A stretch of DNA of 64,000 nucleotides from Meandrina meandrites. Its lineage: Eukaryota > Cnidaria > Anthozoa > Scleractinia > Meandrinidae. The first letter of the stretch is position 1; the number at the start of each line of letters is the position of its first letter. The notes below the pieces were generated by a model. It was given only the letters and a program-made list of their open reading frames with translations, searched no databases and was not told where the DNA came from. Shown here piece by piece: positions 11,745-21,796 of this stretch. The DNA is taken from assembly GCA_963693305.1 (NCBI GenBank), contig OY855904.1, positions 30,947,724 to 31,011,723 of the forward strand, written 5' to 3'. The position numbers and the translations under genes are program-made.

Positions 11745-12952
11745 AATGCAATAGCACATGTATTGGGGAGACCTAACCCACGTGAATCTGTTTGATGTGA
11801 ACGCCTTCACCCGCCAAAACAGAAAATCATTGTTGATACAAAACCTAAGATTTGCTGTGACGCGAAGCGTCTAGGTTAGTCTCTTTTTTTGCAAAAGAAT
11901 AAACCTGAAACGAGTTTTAAAACTGAATCTGAAACAGAGTTAGCCGGACGATTGCTGTAATATCAAGAGAGTGACTACAAGCAAAAAGAAAAGCGCCATT
12001 ATGCAAGGCACGTTAAAATTTCAAATTTAACAAAATAACTTGATCACGTTTGAACTTACCGAAAGTTCTCGATGAAATCCTTTTCAGAAGCTGTAGATAG
12101 GAATCCTCTCAGATTGTGGTGAGAAATTGAAATTATTTTGGCATTTAAAACCCCGCATATATTATTCAAAACTTACAAAATGTTCCGTGTACCAATCACC
12201 ATCGTTTCAGTGTGAACCAGTGAAAAAGGGGGCGGATTCAAAGACCACATAATTGTCCTGCTTGTACTAAATGACTGACGTACTGGATACTCTTCAAACG
12301 ATCAAACCAAATATTAAGTTAAAGAATTTTTACAATCCGACAAGTTATACATGGGAAAATATAGCGGAAAAATATTGCTTAGTTTTGCAATATGGTTAAT
12401 AATTTCAAGACCGTTTTTCGTAAGACAATTACATAATTAATGCAGCTACGCCCACTGCATAATTTAGGCAAATTAGGTTCCAAATTTGGAGCTCTGAAGC
12501 GCGATAAACCGTTCTTACTGGCTAAAAATGTCTCCTTTATCGAGCACCATTCAATCACAACTTCTTTTACCACCAACAGGGTCCGCCCTGTAGCTTTGTT
12601 TTATTATTCATAATTGAGAAATGCAAAACATTGAATCTAAATAAAAAGAGTTAGCTTTTATTTAGTCAGGAATGTAAAAATGAAGTTAATTCCGTCCATG
12701 TTCTAGATATCACATTTAATTTTGTCTTATTTGTAATAAACGTTACCGTGTAATGACGCCACGTGATTTTCGGTTTGTTTGACTTTTGTTTGATGTCAGT
12801 GGTTGTCACCAGATGGGCTATCTCTATCAAAGTTAAGGGTGCTGTGCCTCTTGGTAGAAACTTGCTTCATCATTAGTCTTAGCAATCCAGTCCAGAGTAA
12901 TCTAATCCCACCAAGCATATGTAAATACTCTTTTCATCTTTGTTTTCTGTAG

Positions 12953-13185
12953 GGAAGGATGAAGTTTCAAAAGGCAAAGGAAATCTACGAAAAATACTTA
13001 GCCCTTGAGAATATAGATGCAACTTTAGTGAGAATATATCTTTTTTAATTTCCTCTGCGATGTGTTAGGACAAGTGACTAATTTTGTTTTTATTCTAATA
13101 GAACTTCAAGAAGAACATCGCAAACTGGTTCCGTCGCACAAGAAGTCGTGAATTCATCAGAGAGTTGCTTTTCCTCAGTTATTAA
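12953..13185 (+). CDS. Possible terminal exon pair of an unrecognised gene
   Basis: A 75-bp open exon (12953-13027), bounded by TTTTCTGTAG and GTGAGA, is followed by an 84-bp exon (13102-13185) after TATTCTAATAG that ends in TAA. Both are in phase 0 and read MKFQKAKEIYEKYLALEN and then NFKKNIANWFRRTRSREF. The first part faintly recalls an RGS-type helix but is too short to assign. In copy 2 the pair is at 59272-59346 and 59421-59504, with two or three residue changes and an open frame. Upstream exons were not found, so this may be a remnant. Confidence 0.4.
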
Positions 13186-13561
13186 AAGTAAGATATGTTT
13201 AAGTGAATTCACCTTCGATAGACTTCCATTTATTGCTCACTAGGTTAATGCCCAGTGACCGACAGAGCCGATACGACAAATGACAACGTGTTGGGCGGTG
13301 TTTTCTCACGTTTTGAGAAGAACAAGCTGGTCAAATAGCCAAATCGTGCTGATCGTCCAGATCACTTCATACGGTTTTTATAACAAAAAAAAATGAGCAA
13401 AAAGGCTGTGGTGCTTCAAACCTCTACTACTACCTCCTTCAGTCAAATGACGTCAGTAACACCTAACTGCAAATAATTTTGAAAAGAGCTTCCCTGATTT
13501 ACCGCCGTCACAGCATCTTGCTCAAGAGACGCGTTTTTAACGTGTTTGTTTAAGAAAAGCT

Positions 13562-13822
13562 GCAGTTATAACTTCAATGTAAGATTCGCAGGCAATAGTT
13601 ATGAACAGACTTATTATAAGATAAAGCCTGGAAATGGAACTGTCCACAGAAATATTGGGAAATATTGGGAAAACCGTAATATCTATTGAATTTACCACGA
13701 AACACGTTGTCATTTGTCATGACGACCCTCGATCACTGGATGTTAACACGGCACGAAAAGCTTATGACGAGCCCCTCATGCTTTGTCTCACTTTTGATTC
13801 GAATATTAAGGTGAGATATTAG
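13562..13822 (+). pseudogene. Open segment broken here, intact in copy 2
   Basis: In copy 2 (59867-60133) an 88-codon frame runs to a stop. Here a tandem duplication of the 10-bp unit aaatattggg near 13655 shifts the frame. I do not recognise the product (segment KTIISIEFTTKHVVICHDD). It may be an exon of an unknown gene or a chance frame; the sequence shows only the frame difference. Confidence 0.3.
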
Positions 13823-13835
13823 ATGATGACTAGCT

Positions 13836-14680
13836 TTGACAACGGGTGTAAAGGTAAACAAATACTTTGACATCGCTTTTGGCAGGGATTTGAGACATTT
13901 GACGCGAATCAAAGGTACTTCTGACACCGGTCAGTCACATTTCATCCAACCTTTGTTACGCCTCATAAAAACATCAACGGCGAAGACAAACTTTGCCACA
14001 GTAAAAGTAAACCAATGCTTGCCAAATACCCCTTTACCGCCTCTAACCCCGAGTCAAAGCCATACGTCAAAGGCAACTTTTCGTGCCGTATTTATTAATT
14101 TTGTCGCGGCTGTACCACTGCTTTGAAATTTATTGAAACGGGAATTCCCTTAGTGCAGGTGACCACTTCAACTTTAAATTTAAACCATTTGATTGAGCAG
14201 AAACTGTTACAACGCTGTACATGCTAAACCGAAATTAGCTCAAATACTCCTTCTCCCAAACGAATCATTTCATTGATTTTTACCGAGTTCGCACTAAAGC
14301 GAGAAATTGATCTTTAATTTATTGAATGACCGCATTGAAAGAAAATGAAATCTCACAAGCTCATTGTTTCAGGTTAAATTTACAAAGTTAAAAATAGCAA
14401 CAGACCCATTTCAATCTCCACCCGGCCCGTACCACAAAGTTGTAACTTCATGAACAATAAATTGAAGTCTATCGAAAGTTAATTTACTCAAAATTCTTAC
14501 TTTTATAACTGAAGCAAAGCAACTCTCTGAAGACTTCAGAACTTCGTGTACAAGGGAACCATGGCTTTCGTTTCAAGGATAGCTGCCTCTTTTAATCCAA
14601 CTTAGACAATTTAATTTATGGATCCTCGTTTTCGACTTCGCTGTTTTGTTTCAGGCTTTCCAATCAAATGCGCTCCGGGC
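13836..14680. other. No gene seen
   Basis: AT-rich sequence between the broken frame and the foldback element; only short frames without coding character. Confidence 0.4.
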
Positions 14681-14683
14681 GGC

Positions 14684-15069
14684 AGGTATATCCACAGGTG
14701 ACTTAAGCGTACTAAACGTGTTTGTATGAATTTTAGAATTGCGTGTAGTATAAGAGTTTGAAATTGGGTTGAAATATCCCTTTTCCGTTGAAAAGCTACA
14801 ATGAAGCTTCAAACCATACCCGGTGTCCTATTTTTGTCTTTCTAGTGATTTGGAAAAGCCATACGCGCAAACGAGTACGTGATAGACCGGTTGAAACTAA
14901 AATCGCACGTACAGCTTTCCCAAGCGCTAGAAAGAAATTATAGGACACCGGCTAAGGTTTGTGGCTTTTTAAAGGAAAGAGAGATATTTTCAACTCAAAA
15001 TCCATTCAAACTCTAATATTACACTCAAACTCTTATGGTACGCTTTGGTCACCTGTGGTATATCTACAC
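14684..15069. repeat. Foldback element, about 385 bp
   Basis: The two halves are inverse copies with some mismatches: an outer ATATCCACAGGTGAC against GTCACCTGTGGTATAT, a middle TAAGAGTTTGA against TCAAACTCTTA, and an inner CGGTGTCCTATTTTTGTC against its inverse beside CTAGAAAG. Such hairpin structures are typical of foldback MITEs. The copy-2 equivalent is at about 60996-61381. Confidence 0.75.
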
Positions 15070-15216
15070 ATAACAAGACAACTCTTCCCTCAGTAATGCA
15101 GGTCTTATCAGCAGGCGTGCTTTCGATTTCTATACAGCACCTCCGACAAATCCCAGCAGATCAGCCCTTCTACCGTCATTTAATTCATTATTTAAAGTTG
15201 TATAAATATTTATTTT

Positions 15217-16240
15217 GTTTCCTGAAACAAACAAACACACTGAAAATTGCGTGGCTTCATAATACGATAACCTTAATCCGGAGAAAACTATATCTCGAGA
15301 AAATATACAGAATTCCGTTCAGTTTGCATTCCAAACAAAACGGAAACTAACTCGTATTATTTTAGATTGATTTCTTGCATGTTTCAATAATGAATAGCAC
15401 GAAGGGCGGACCGTGTTGGTGGCAATAGAAGCTGCGATTGAATGGTTCTCAATCAAGGAGACATTTTCAGTCAGTAAAGAATGTTTTAACGCGCTTCAGA
15501 GCTCCAAATTTGGAACCTACATTGTCCAATTGGTTTTGAGGGCGTAGTTGCATTAATTATGTAATTGTATACGTAGCCGTATTGTAAAACGATCAAAACG
15601 TTATAAACAATATTGGAAAACTAAGTACCTTTATGCAATGGATTCCCGCTATATTTTCCCATGTATAATTTGTCGGATTGCAAAAATTGTTTTAACAATT
15701 TTTGCAAATATTTTGTTTGATCAATTGAACAGTATCCAGTCAATCATTTAGTACAATTAAGACAATTATGTGGTCTTTGAACCCGCCCTCTTTTTTACTG
15801 GTTCACACTGAAACGATCGTGATTGGTACACGGAACATTTTGTGAGTTTTGAATAATTCATGGTAGGGTTTATTAAATGTCAAAATAATTGCAACTTCTA
15901 ACCACAATCTGAAAGGATTGCTATCTACAGCTTCTGAAAAAGAGTGCATAAGAAACGATCCGCGGTAAGTTCTATCTTGATTTTGTTAAAATTTTAATTT
16001 TAGCACATTCTAATAAATGGCGCTTCCCTTTATGCTTAAAGTCACTCTCTTAATGTAATAGTCCGGCGCACTGTCTCAGTTTGTGCAATCATTCCAATTT
16101 GATTCTCTTACAATGAAAAGACTAACCTGGATGCTTCGAGTCTCAGGTACACACATAGCTTAGATACCAAATCTTGGAGAGTTTTTTTCTTTACCGATAC
16201 AAGCACAAGTGGTTTAAGTCAACTCAATACATGTAATATA
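15217..16240 (+). promoter_or_regulatory. A'': orphan promoter and first exon of the gene family
   Basis: Matches the A' promoter 19383-20420 in direct orientation at lower identity than A1 and A' share. It keeps the conserved non-coding exon (CTATCTACAGCTTCTG at about 15920) and a strong donor at 15964/15965 (GCG|GTAAGT), but no signal-peptide or Cys-rich exon follows; homology is broken by an insertion and the Penelope element, with a last matching piece at 18164-18233. It could be a dead fragment or an alternative first exon for A', whose coding exon starts at 21764. Confidence 0.6.
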
Positions 16241-16539
16241 GTATTTTATCAGATTTTTCCATGCTTACCTCCAATTTATTCTGTCAATTACCATAACAGT
16301 TATATAACAAATTTTTCTCTTATGCACTCGAAACATGAATATACCTGATGGTGCTTGAGGTACAAGGAAGCTAAGTTATCTAGAGAGCGCAAAGTAACTT
16401 TCGACGCGAGCTTGTGTAGATATATTTCTTTTCACTAATGCAATTAGAGAACTTTAGGTCTCTTTTACAGGAGCCTCGTACCTGTATCTACTTTTATTTT
16501 TTTTATTTACAAACTTAACATAGTAAATGGTTTGAACCG

Positions 16540-17115
16540 AAGGAGTATCAGTAGTTCGTATAGTATGATCGTCCGGGTGAGAGTAGTTCTGAGAAGAACT
16601 GTTGTTGGTGACTGACGTTTCGACAACCTGTGCGGAAGTCATCTTCAGAGTCAAGTGAAGAGTTGTTGTCAGTTGGTGATGTTATAAGTCTGGTCCGTTG
16701 AAACTGATTGGTCAGTTTAGCCGTGATGTTATTGGCTGTAAGACTCGTGTTCAGTCCGTCAACAGTAATTGGTCAGTTTCGATCCGTCTATTGTTAGTCA
16801 AATTAAGTCGTTCTGTTTGTGGTCTGTTCGTCGGTTTTGTTTGTATGTCGTTAATTAGTCTTTTGTAAGGTGCCGGTAGTTGTTGACATCTGTTGATAGG
16901 CGTTTGTTCTAAGTTTGTGTGCCAGCTTTCTAGAGTCAGTCGTTGAAAATAGTTCGTACTGCAGGTTAAACATTCAGCAGAGTCCCAGTCAATTTTGTGA
17001 TTAGTAAGTCGGTGGTGTTCAGAAATGTGATTGTTTACATCACCATTTCTAGTCGCTCGTCAATTTCGTCTTTGTGTACGCGGTAAATGTATCGTCAACG
17101 TAGCGTAACCAGAGC
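16540..17115 (-). mobile_element. Penelope-like element, left (minus) arm
   Basis: On the minus strand this begins with the polymerase motif LWLRYVDDTFT at about 17110, then jumps by deletion into the GIY-YIG endonuclease end and the 3' UTR. It is the inverse of about 17640-18150, so the element has opposed arms. Relative to copy 2 it lacks 184 bp at the junction 17060/17061, where tcgt is present at both ends of the lost piece. Confidence 0.8.
16609..16653 (-). ncRNA. Hammerhead ribozyme motif, minus arm
   Basis: Inverse copy of the motif at 18058-18102: stem I TGACT/AGTCA, core CUGAAGA, a weak stem II, GAAAC and a GUC cleavage triplet. Minimal hammerheads of this form are known in Penelope-like retroelements. 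Confidence 0.5.
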
Positions 17116-17116
17116 G

Positions 17117-17908
17117 GTATCAAGCCACGACAACAACGAGCTACATACCACAGTGTACAGAACACCGACACATACCGACAGATTACTGGACGAATCATCC
17201 TACAACCCGACTTCTTACAAAGCTACGACTATCAAGACTTTGACGAGACGAGCGCAACTGGTTTGTGACACAACAGACAGTTTATCTGACGAAAACAAAT
17301 ACCTTGACCGTGTTTTCTACAAGAACAACTACAACGCCGACTTCGTTAGACGAAACACTCACCGAACTACTGAAACTACAGAAACCAACAAGAACCCTAC
17401 ATCTGTTACTACAGCGACCATACCGTACATCAAGGGTACTTCTGAGACCATCGCGCGGATTCTACAACCTTACAATATCCGTGTAGCTCATAAGCGTACA
17501 ACTACGTTACGACATTTACTGACCAACGTTAAAGACAGGGACGAACCTAACAACAGACAGGGAGCGGTTTATAAGATCAAATGCTCCGACTGCCAAGCCT
17601 CCTACATTGGAGAGACTGGTAGAAACCTCAACACGAGACTTACTGAACACAAACGAGCGACTAGAAATGGTGATGTAAACAATCACATTTCTGAACACCA
17701 CCGACTTACTAATCACAAAATTGACTGGGACTCTGCTGAATGTTTAACCTACAGTACGAACTATTTTCAACGACTGACTCTAGAAAGCTGGTACACAAAC
17801 TTAGAACAAACGCCTATCAACAGATGTCAACAACTACCGCCACATTACAAACGACTAATTAACGACATGAACAAAACCGACGAACAGACCACAAACAGAA
17901 CGACTTAA
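17117..17908 (+). CDS. Penelope-like element: C-terminal part with GIY-YIG endonuclease (partial)
   Basis: The open frame reaches upstream to 17087, but Penelope-like sequence begins at about 17117 with SHDNNELHTTVY; upstream bases belong to the opposed arm. The protein carries the region after the polymerase domain and then a GIY-YIG nuclease: GAVYKIKCSDCQASYIGETG followed by RNLNTRLTEHKRA, with AVYKI standing for GIY and SYIG for YIG, and the conserved Arg after it. The nuclease would nick target DNA for reverse transcription. The polymerase core is missing, so this copy is a 5'-truncated remnant. A relative runs off the window at 64000. Confidence 0.85.
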   Translation, partial: VSSHDNNELHTTVYRTPTHTDRLLDESSYNPTSYKATTIKTLTRRAQLVCDTTDSLSDENKYLDRVFYKNNYNADFVRRNTHRTTETTETNKNPTSVTTATIPYIKGTSETIARILQPYNIRVAHKRTTTLRHLLTNVKDRDEPNNRQGAVYKIKCSDCQASYIGETGRNLNTRLTEHKRATRNGDVNNHISEHHRLTNHKIDWDSAECLTYSTNYFQRLTLESWYTNLEQTPINRCQQLPPHYKRLINDMNKTDEQTTNRTT

Positions 17909-18163
17909 TTTGACTAACAATAGACAGATCGAAACTGACCAATTACTGTTGACGGACTGAACACGAGTCTTACAGCCAATAACATCACGGCTAAACTGAC
18001 CAATCAGTTTCAACGGACCAGACTTATAACATCACCAACTGACAACAACTCTTCACTTGACTCTGAAGATGACTTCCGCACAGGTTGTCGAAACGTCAGT
18101 CACCAACAACAGTTCTTCTCAGAACTACTCTCACCCGGACGATCACACTATACGAATTACAAA
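17909..18163 (+). mobile_element. Penelope-like element 3' UTR, right arm
   Basis: Non-coding end after the GIY-YIG frame, inverse of 16540-16830. It contains the hammerhead motif and a short hairpin (AGTTCTTCTCAGAACT). Homology with the left arm ends near 18150, where promoter-type sequence shared with A' resumes at 18164. Confidence 0.7.
18058..18102 (+). ncRNA. Hammerhead ribozyme motif, plus arm
   Basis: Order of elements: TGACT (18058-18062), CTGAAGA (18063-18069, fits CUGANGA), one extra T, GAC...GTC with C-C/G-G pairs as stem II, GAAAC from 18090, GTC (18095-18097) as cleavage triplet, then AGTCA (18098-18102) closing stem I. Stem III is only the self-complementary ACGT, so cleavage would probably need a dimer, as described for minimal Penelope-type hammerheads. 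No folding was run. Confidence 0.55.
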
Positions 18164-18233
18164 CTTAAGTTTCAACTGCCTGTCAAATGCTACAAGATTA
18201 TTACTTAAAATGTTGATCCAATTTTCTAATATA

Positions 18234-18614
18234 CCGTAAATGATCTAATAAACGCCCGGGGCGTCTATTAAATTTCAGGGGTCATAGGAGAGGCGGTGTT
18301 CACTTTAACGTCAACAAACCAAATTAAGACGCGTAGTTTGCTCCCGGATTAAGATAGAAAACAGAGGTTGTGAGCAGGAGGCTAATCCAATCAGTCCAGA
18401 TGTCGTTCATAGTTTGATATCGATCTCTCCACCGTCATCGGGGTCAACTATGTTCCCATCGTTGGCTTCTTCGATGGTTATTAAGGCGATTCTTGGAGGG
18501 GAGGGGGGGCGTCGATTAGACACGGGGCGTTTATTACAGGGTAGCGTCTAATTCAAAAGTTGCACCTTAAGGGGGCGCTTATTAGATACAAGGCGTTTAT
18601 TAGATCATTTACGA
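18234..18614. mobile_element. TA-flanked MITE, 381 bp
   Basis: Ends CCGTAAATGATCTAATAAAC and the inverse of TCGTAAATGATCTAATAAAC, both followed by GCC, with TA on each side (18232-18233 and 18615-18616). No coding capacity. The TA target sites fit the Tc1/mariner-pogo superfamily. Confidence 0.8.
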
Positions 18615-18616
18615 TA

Positions 18617-19382
18617 CCTTAACAAATTTTGAAGTTTTTTGGAATGACAAAATGGAAACTAAATGGAATCTGGCAAATTCAGTGTCTAAAATTACTCAGG
18701 CAAATTAATTTCCTGGTTATGACTCTGTGCGTGGAAAAACGATGTTCGTTTTGAGGTTTTTTTCAATATAGCTTGGGTACACAACTTAGACAATTGTCCC
18801 CTCTTTACTTTTGAAGTATTCACCTTTTATATACCATTGTGCAATGCCACGTAGATATATGTCGTTAAATAGGTTGATAATGTCAAGTTCACCGTAAATA
18901 AGTTACACTATTACCTTTCCGATAGTACTGTCGTCTGTCATTATGTTGGATAACTCTGGCGGATCGGATCTTTAGGCGAACGGGCATTTCTTGTAACAAA
19001 GAAAAAAATAACTAATATTCTGTTTTCGTACAGGCCTTGACGTATTCTCACAAAAATTTGAAAGTAGTTTAAGTACCTTTTCTGATAGCTTTGTCGTTTA
19101 CTTCTGCAGCTCCCATATGCTTCTTGCCGAATTTCGCACCTCGGCGACATTGACAGGCTTTCATGTGTTCGCAATCATGCACGTATTCGCACAACTCCAT
19201 TCGATAATTTCAAAAATTTGCTTCGGTGGTTTGCGCTTTACACCTAAGCAGCTAATTCTTAAAATTTGCTTCGGTGGTTTGTTGTTTTACACTTGTACAG
19301 CAGCTCCATGTGCTTCTCCCTGAAAAATTTGTGCATTGGACTTTTCATTCTAAAGTTACATATTAAATTTCTGATATGTCTT
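18617..19382. other. No gene seen; short direct repeat
   Basis: Only a 20-bp direct repeat (AAATTTGCTTCGGTGGTTTG, near 19213 and 19260) stands out. Confidence 0.5.
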
Positions 19383-20059
19383 CTGAAACAAAAGTCAAAC
19401 AAACTGAAAATCACGTGGCGTCATTACACGGTAACGTTTATTACAAATAAGACAAAATTAAACGTGATATCTAGAACATGGACGGAATTAACTTCATTTT
19501 TACATTCCTGACTAAATAAAAGCTAACTCTTTTTATTTAGATTCAATGTTTTGCATTTCTCAATTATGAATAATAAAACAAAGCTACAGGGCGGATCCCG
19601 TTGGTGGTAACAGAAGTTGTGATTGAATGGTGCTCGATAAAGGAGACATTTTTAGCCAGTAAGAACGGTTTATCGCGCTTCAGAGCTCCAAACTTGGAAC
19701 CTAAATTATGTAGAGGGCGTAGCTGCATTAATTATGTAATTGTCTCACGAAAAACGGTCTTGAAATTATTAACCATATTGCAAAACTAAGCAAATTCGTA
19801 CAATTGGTTTCCGCTCTATTTTCCCATTTATAACCTGTCGGATTGTAAAAATTCTTTAACTTAATATTTGGTTTGATCGTTTGAACAGTATCCAGTACGT
19901 CAATCATTTAGTACAAGCAGGACAATTATGTGGTCTTTGAATCCACCCTCTTTTTCACTGGTTCACACTGAAACGATGGTGATTGGTACACAGAGCATTT
20001 TGTAAGTTTTGAATAATATATGTGGGGTTTAAAATGCTAAAATAATTTCAATTTCTCAC

Positions 20060-20118
20060 CACAATCTGACAGGATTCCTATCTACAGCTTCTGAAAAAGA
20101 TTTCATCGAGAACCTTCG
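20060..20118 (+). promoter_or_regulatory. Non-coding first exon and donor of A'
   Basis: The conserved stretch CTATCTACAGCTTCTGAAAA ends in TTCG|GTAAGTTC at 20118/20119. The matching acceptor TTTTCTTGCCTTAG is at 21763, 33 bp before the ATG. The same exon appears in A1, A2 and A''. The 5' edge is not visible. Confidence 0.6.
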
Positions 20119-21045
20119 GTAAGTTCAAACGTGATCAAGTTATTTTGTTAAATTTGAAATTTTAACGTCCCTTGCATAATGGCGATTTTCTTTTTGCTTG
20201 TAGTCACTCTCTTGATATTACAGCAATCGTCCGGCTAACTCTGTTTCAGATTCAGTTTTAAAACTCGTTTCAGGTTTATTCTTTTGCAAAAAAAAGAGAC
20301 TAACCTAGACGCTTCGCGTCACAACAAATCTTAGGTTTTATATCAACAATGATTTTCTGTTTTGGCGGGTGAAGGCGTTCACATCAAACAAGTTCACGTG
20401 GGTTAGGTCTCCCCAATACATGTACTATTGCATTAACTTAAGCTTTTAAAACCTACAGTTTACTTTTTAAAAGCTTAAGTTTCAACTGCCTGACGAACGA
20501 GGTAAGATTTTAACTTGAAATTTTGATTTATGAAATGAATTGGAATGTATCCGTGATGAATTCACAAGGAACTGACTGGACTTTAAATTCAAGCAGCTTA
20601 ATTAGGTTCTTTTGAAATAGCTTCGGTAATAAAAGGATTGGTTTTCCCGAATTCGACAATTATCCCCTCTTACCGGTTGTGCAGGTGCTATTTTTAAACC
20701 ACCGAAAACTATACCATACTTGAAATATATAGTGAGTATAAAAGTTGAGCCTTTTAAACCAAAAGGCCTACCTTCTACTTCATTGAGTTTATTCTAAGTA
20801 ATAATACCACAACATTTTTGTCATTTCCTGCATGTAAAGCGGGAAAGACAAAGGAGTCAAAGCGGACAGCAAACCGCTAATTATTGCTATTATTAGCTTT
20901 CTGCTTGTCAGGGACGAAATCAAGAATGTATCTACAAGTTGTGGGTCATTGTTCGTAGGTGGAAGTCTTAAGTCGAGGGTGTGGCTCAAGGTCTTGGGTA
21001 CCATACAAAGCTCTAAAGAAAACTTTCCTTCATGAGGGAGTAATA

Positions 21046-21605
21046 CAGTCGACTCTCGCCTTGCGGACACCCCGCTATCACGGGCACTCGCTATTACAGA
21101 CAAAATTCAGATCCCGGCGAAAGCTATAGAGGTTTGACTGGAAATGACTCCCACTATTACGGACTCTCGCTATTACGGAATTACGGACACTTTTGGTGGA
21201 CAATTTTATTGTTTTGACTTTCGATAAAGCGGACACCAAGAAGTTCTCATATGACATGATTAGGTAAAATTGCAGTCTTTTGTTCGGTATTTGTCTGAAA
21301 CACACTAAAAAGACTTCTGGGATATACATTTTTGCATCAATTCGTTCTGTAGCTGTACAACAGACTTTGCTTTTTCACTTCAGCTTGCGCCTTTTCCTTC
21401 CAGGCTCTATAAGAGAGATCAAGCCCTCATCCTCCAATCCCAACGACAGCTTAGCAGTCTCACCACTGTTGATAAGCTCGTCATAGTCTATGTTATTTCA
21501 CGTATGTTAACGGTTTTTTCTTTCTCACACCCCACTATTACGGACCCCCGCTAATACGGACACTAAACGAAGTCCCGAGCGTGTCCGCTATAACGAGCTG
21601 GACTG
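21046..21605. mobile_element. Tigger/pogo-like MITE in 5' UTR intron of A'
   Basis: 560 bp with TA on both sides (21044-21045 and 21606-21607). The terminal 25 bp are inverse repeats with a few mismatches and share GCGGACAC inner ends. Same insertion as in A1. The matching site in B (near 39715-39745) reads straight from gaggga into the right flank. Confidence 0.88.
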
Positions 21606-21796
21606 TAGCCTCGGAGGATGGCACTAAAAACCGTCTCATTCTTTTTTTCTTAGCTTGTTTGGCAGTGCTTTCTCTTGTGCTTGCAGATTTTATGCCGCTG
21701 TAGCAAATTGTATCAGAAATATCACTTGTAGCGTAATTTTAACATGTAATTTTCTTGCCTTAGGAAAAAGGACTTTTGAGACAGAACGTTAACGCG

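Larger units (their letters stand above)
10426..12060 (-). promoter_or_regulatory. 5' UTR intron of A1
   Basis: A consensus donor (CG|GTAAGTTC) at 12060/12059 on the minus strand and a consensus acceptor (TTTTCTTGCCTTAG) ending at 10427 bound this intron. The coding exon begins at 10426 with the ATG at 10393. The upstream non-coding exon would lie at about 12060-12120 (CTATCTACAGCTTCTG is conserved in all promoter copies). The start site itself cannot be seen. Confidence 0.6.
9205..12795. repeat. Long inverted repeat, left arm
   Basis: This arm is inverted relative to 19383-22870 and matches it at roughly 96-97 percent by eye. It spans the Cys-rich exon, the signal-peptide exon, the MITE-bearing intron and the promoter of A1. 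The arms are 6.6 kb apart, so A1 and A' are transcribed away from each other. Confidence 0.92.
1..17510 (+). repeat. Long direct duplication, copy 1
   Basis: This block matches 48564-64000 in the same orientation almost base for base. Single-base differences are very rare over the first 6.6 kb and commoner (roughly 0.5-1 percent by eye) over 9.2-13 kb. Indels seen: an 8-bp unit present four times here and three times in copy 2 (near 110-145), length changes in poly-C and microsatellites, a 2239-bp block (6602-8840) only here, a 10-bp tandem duplication near 13655 only here, and a 184-bp Penelope segment missing here at 17060/17061. The true left edge lies before the window. Either a recent tandem duplication or two haplotypes joined by the assembler would give this picture. 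Confidence 0.97.

Noticed and set aside
13836..14126. 96-codon frame downstream of the broken segment
   Set aside because: The frame changes between the two large copies through a one-base indel and has no coding signature.
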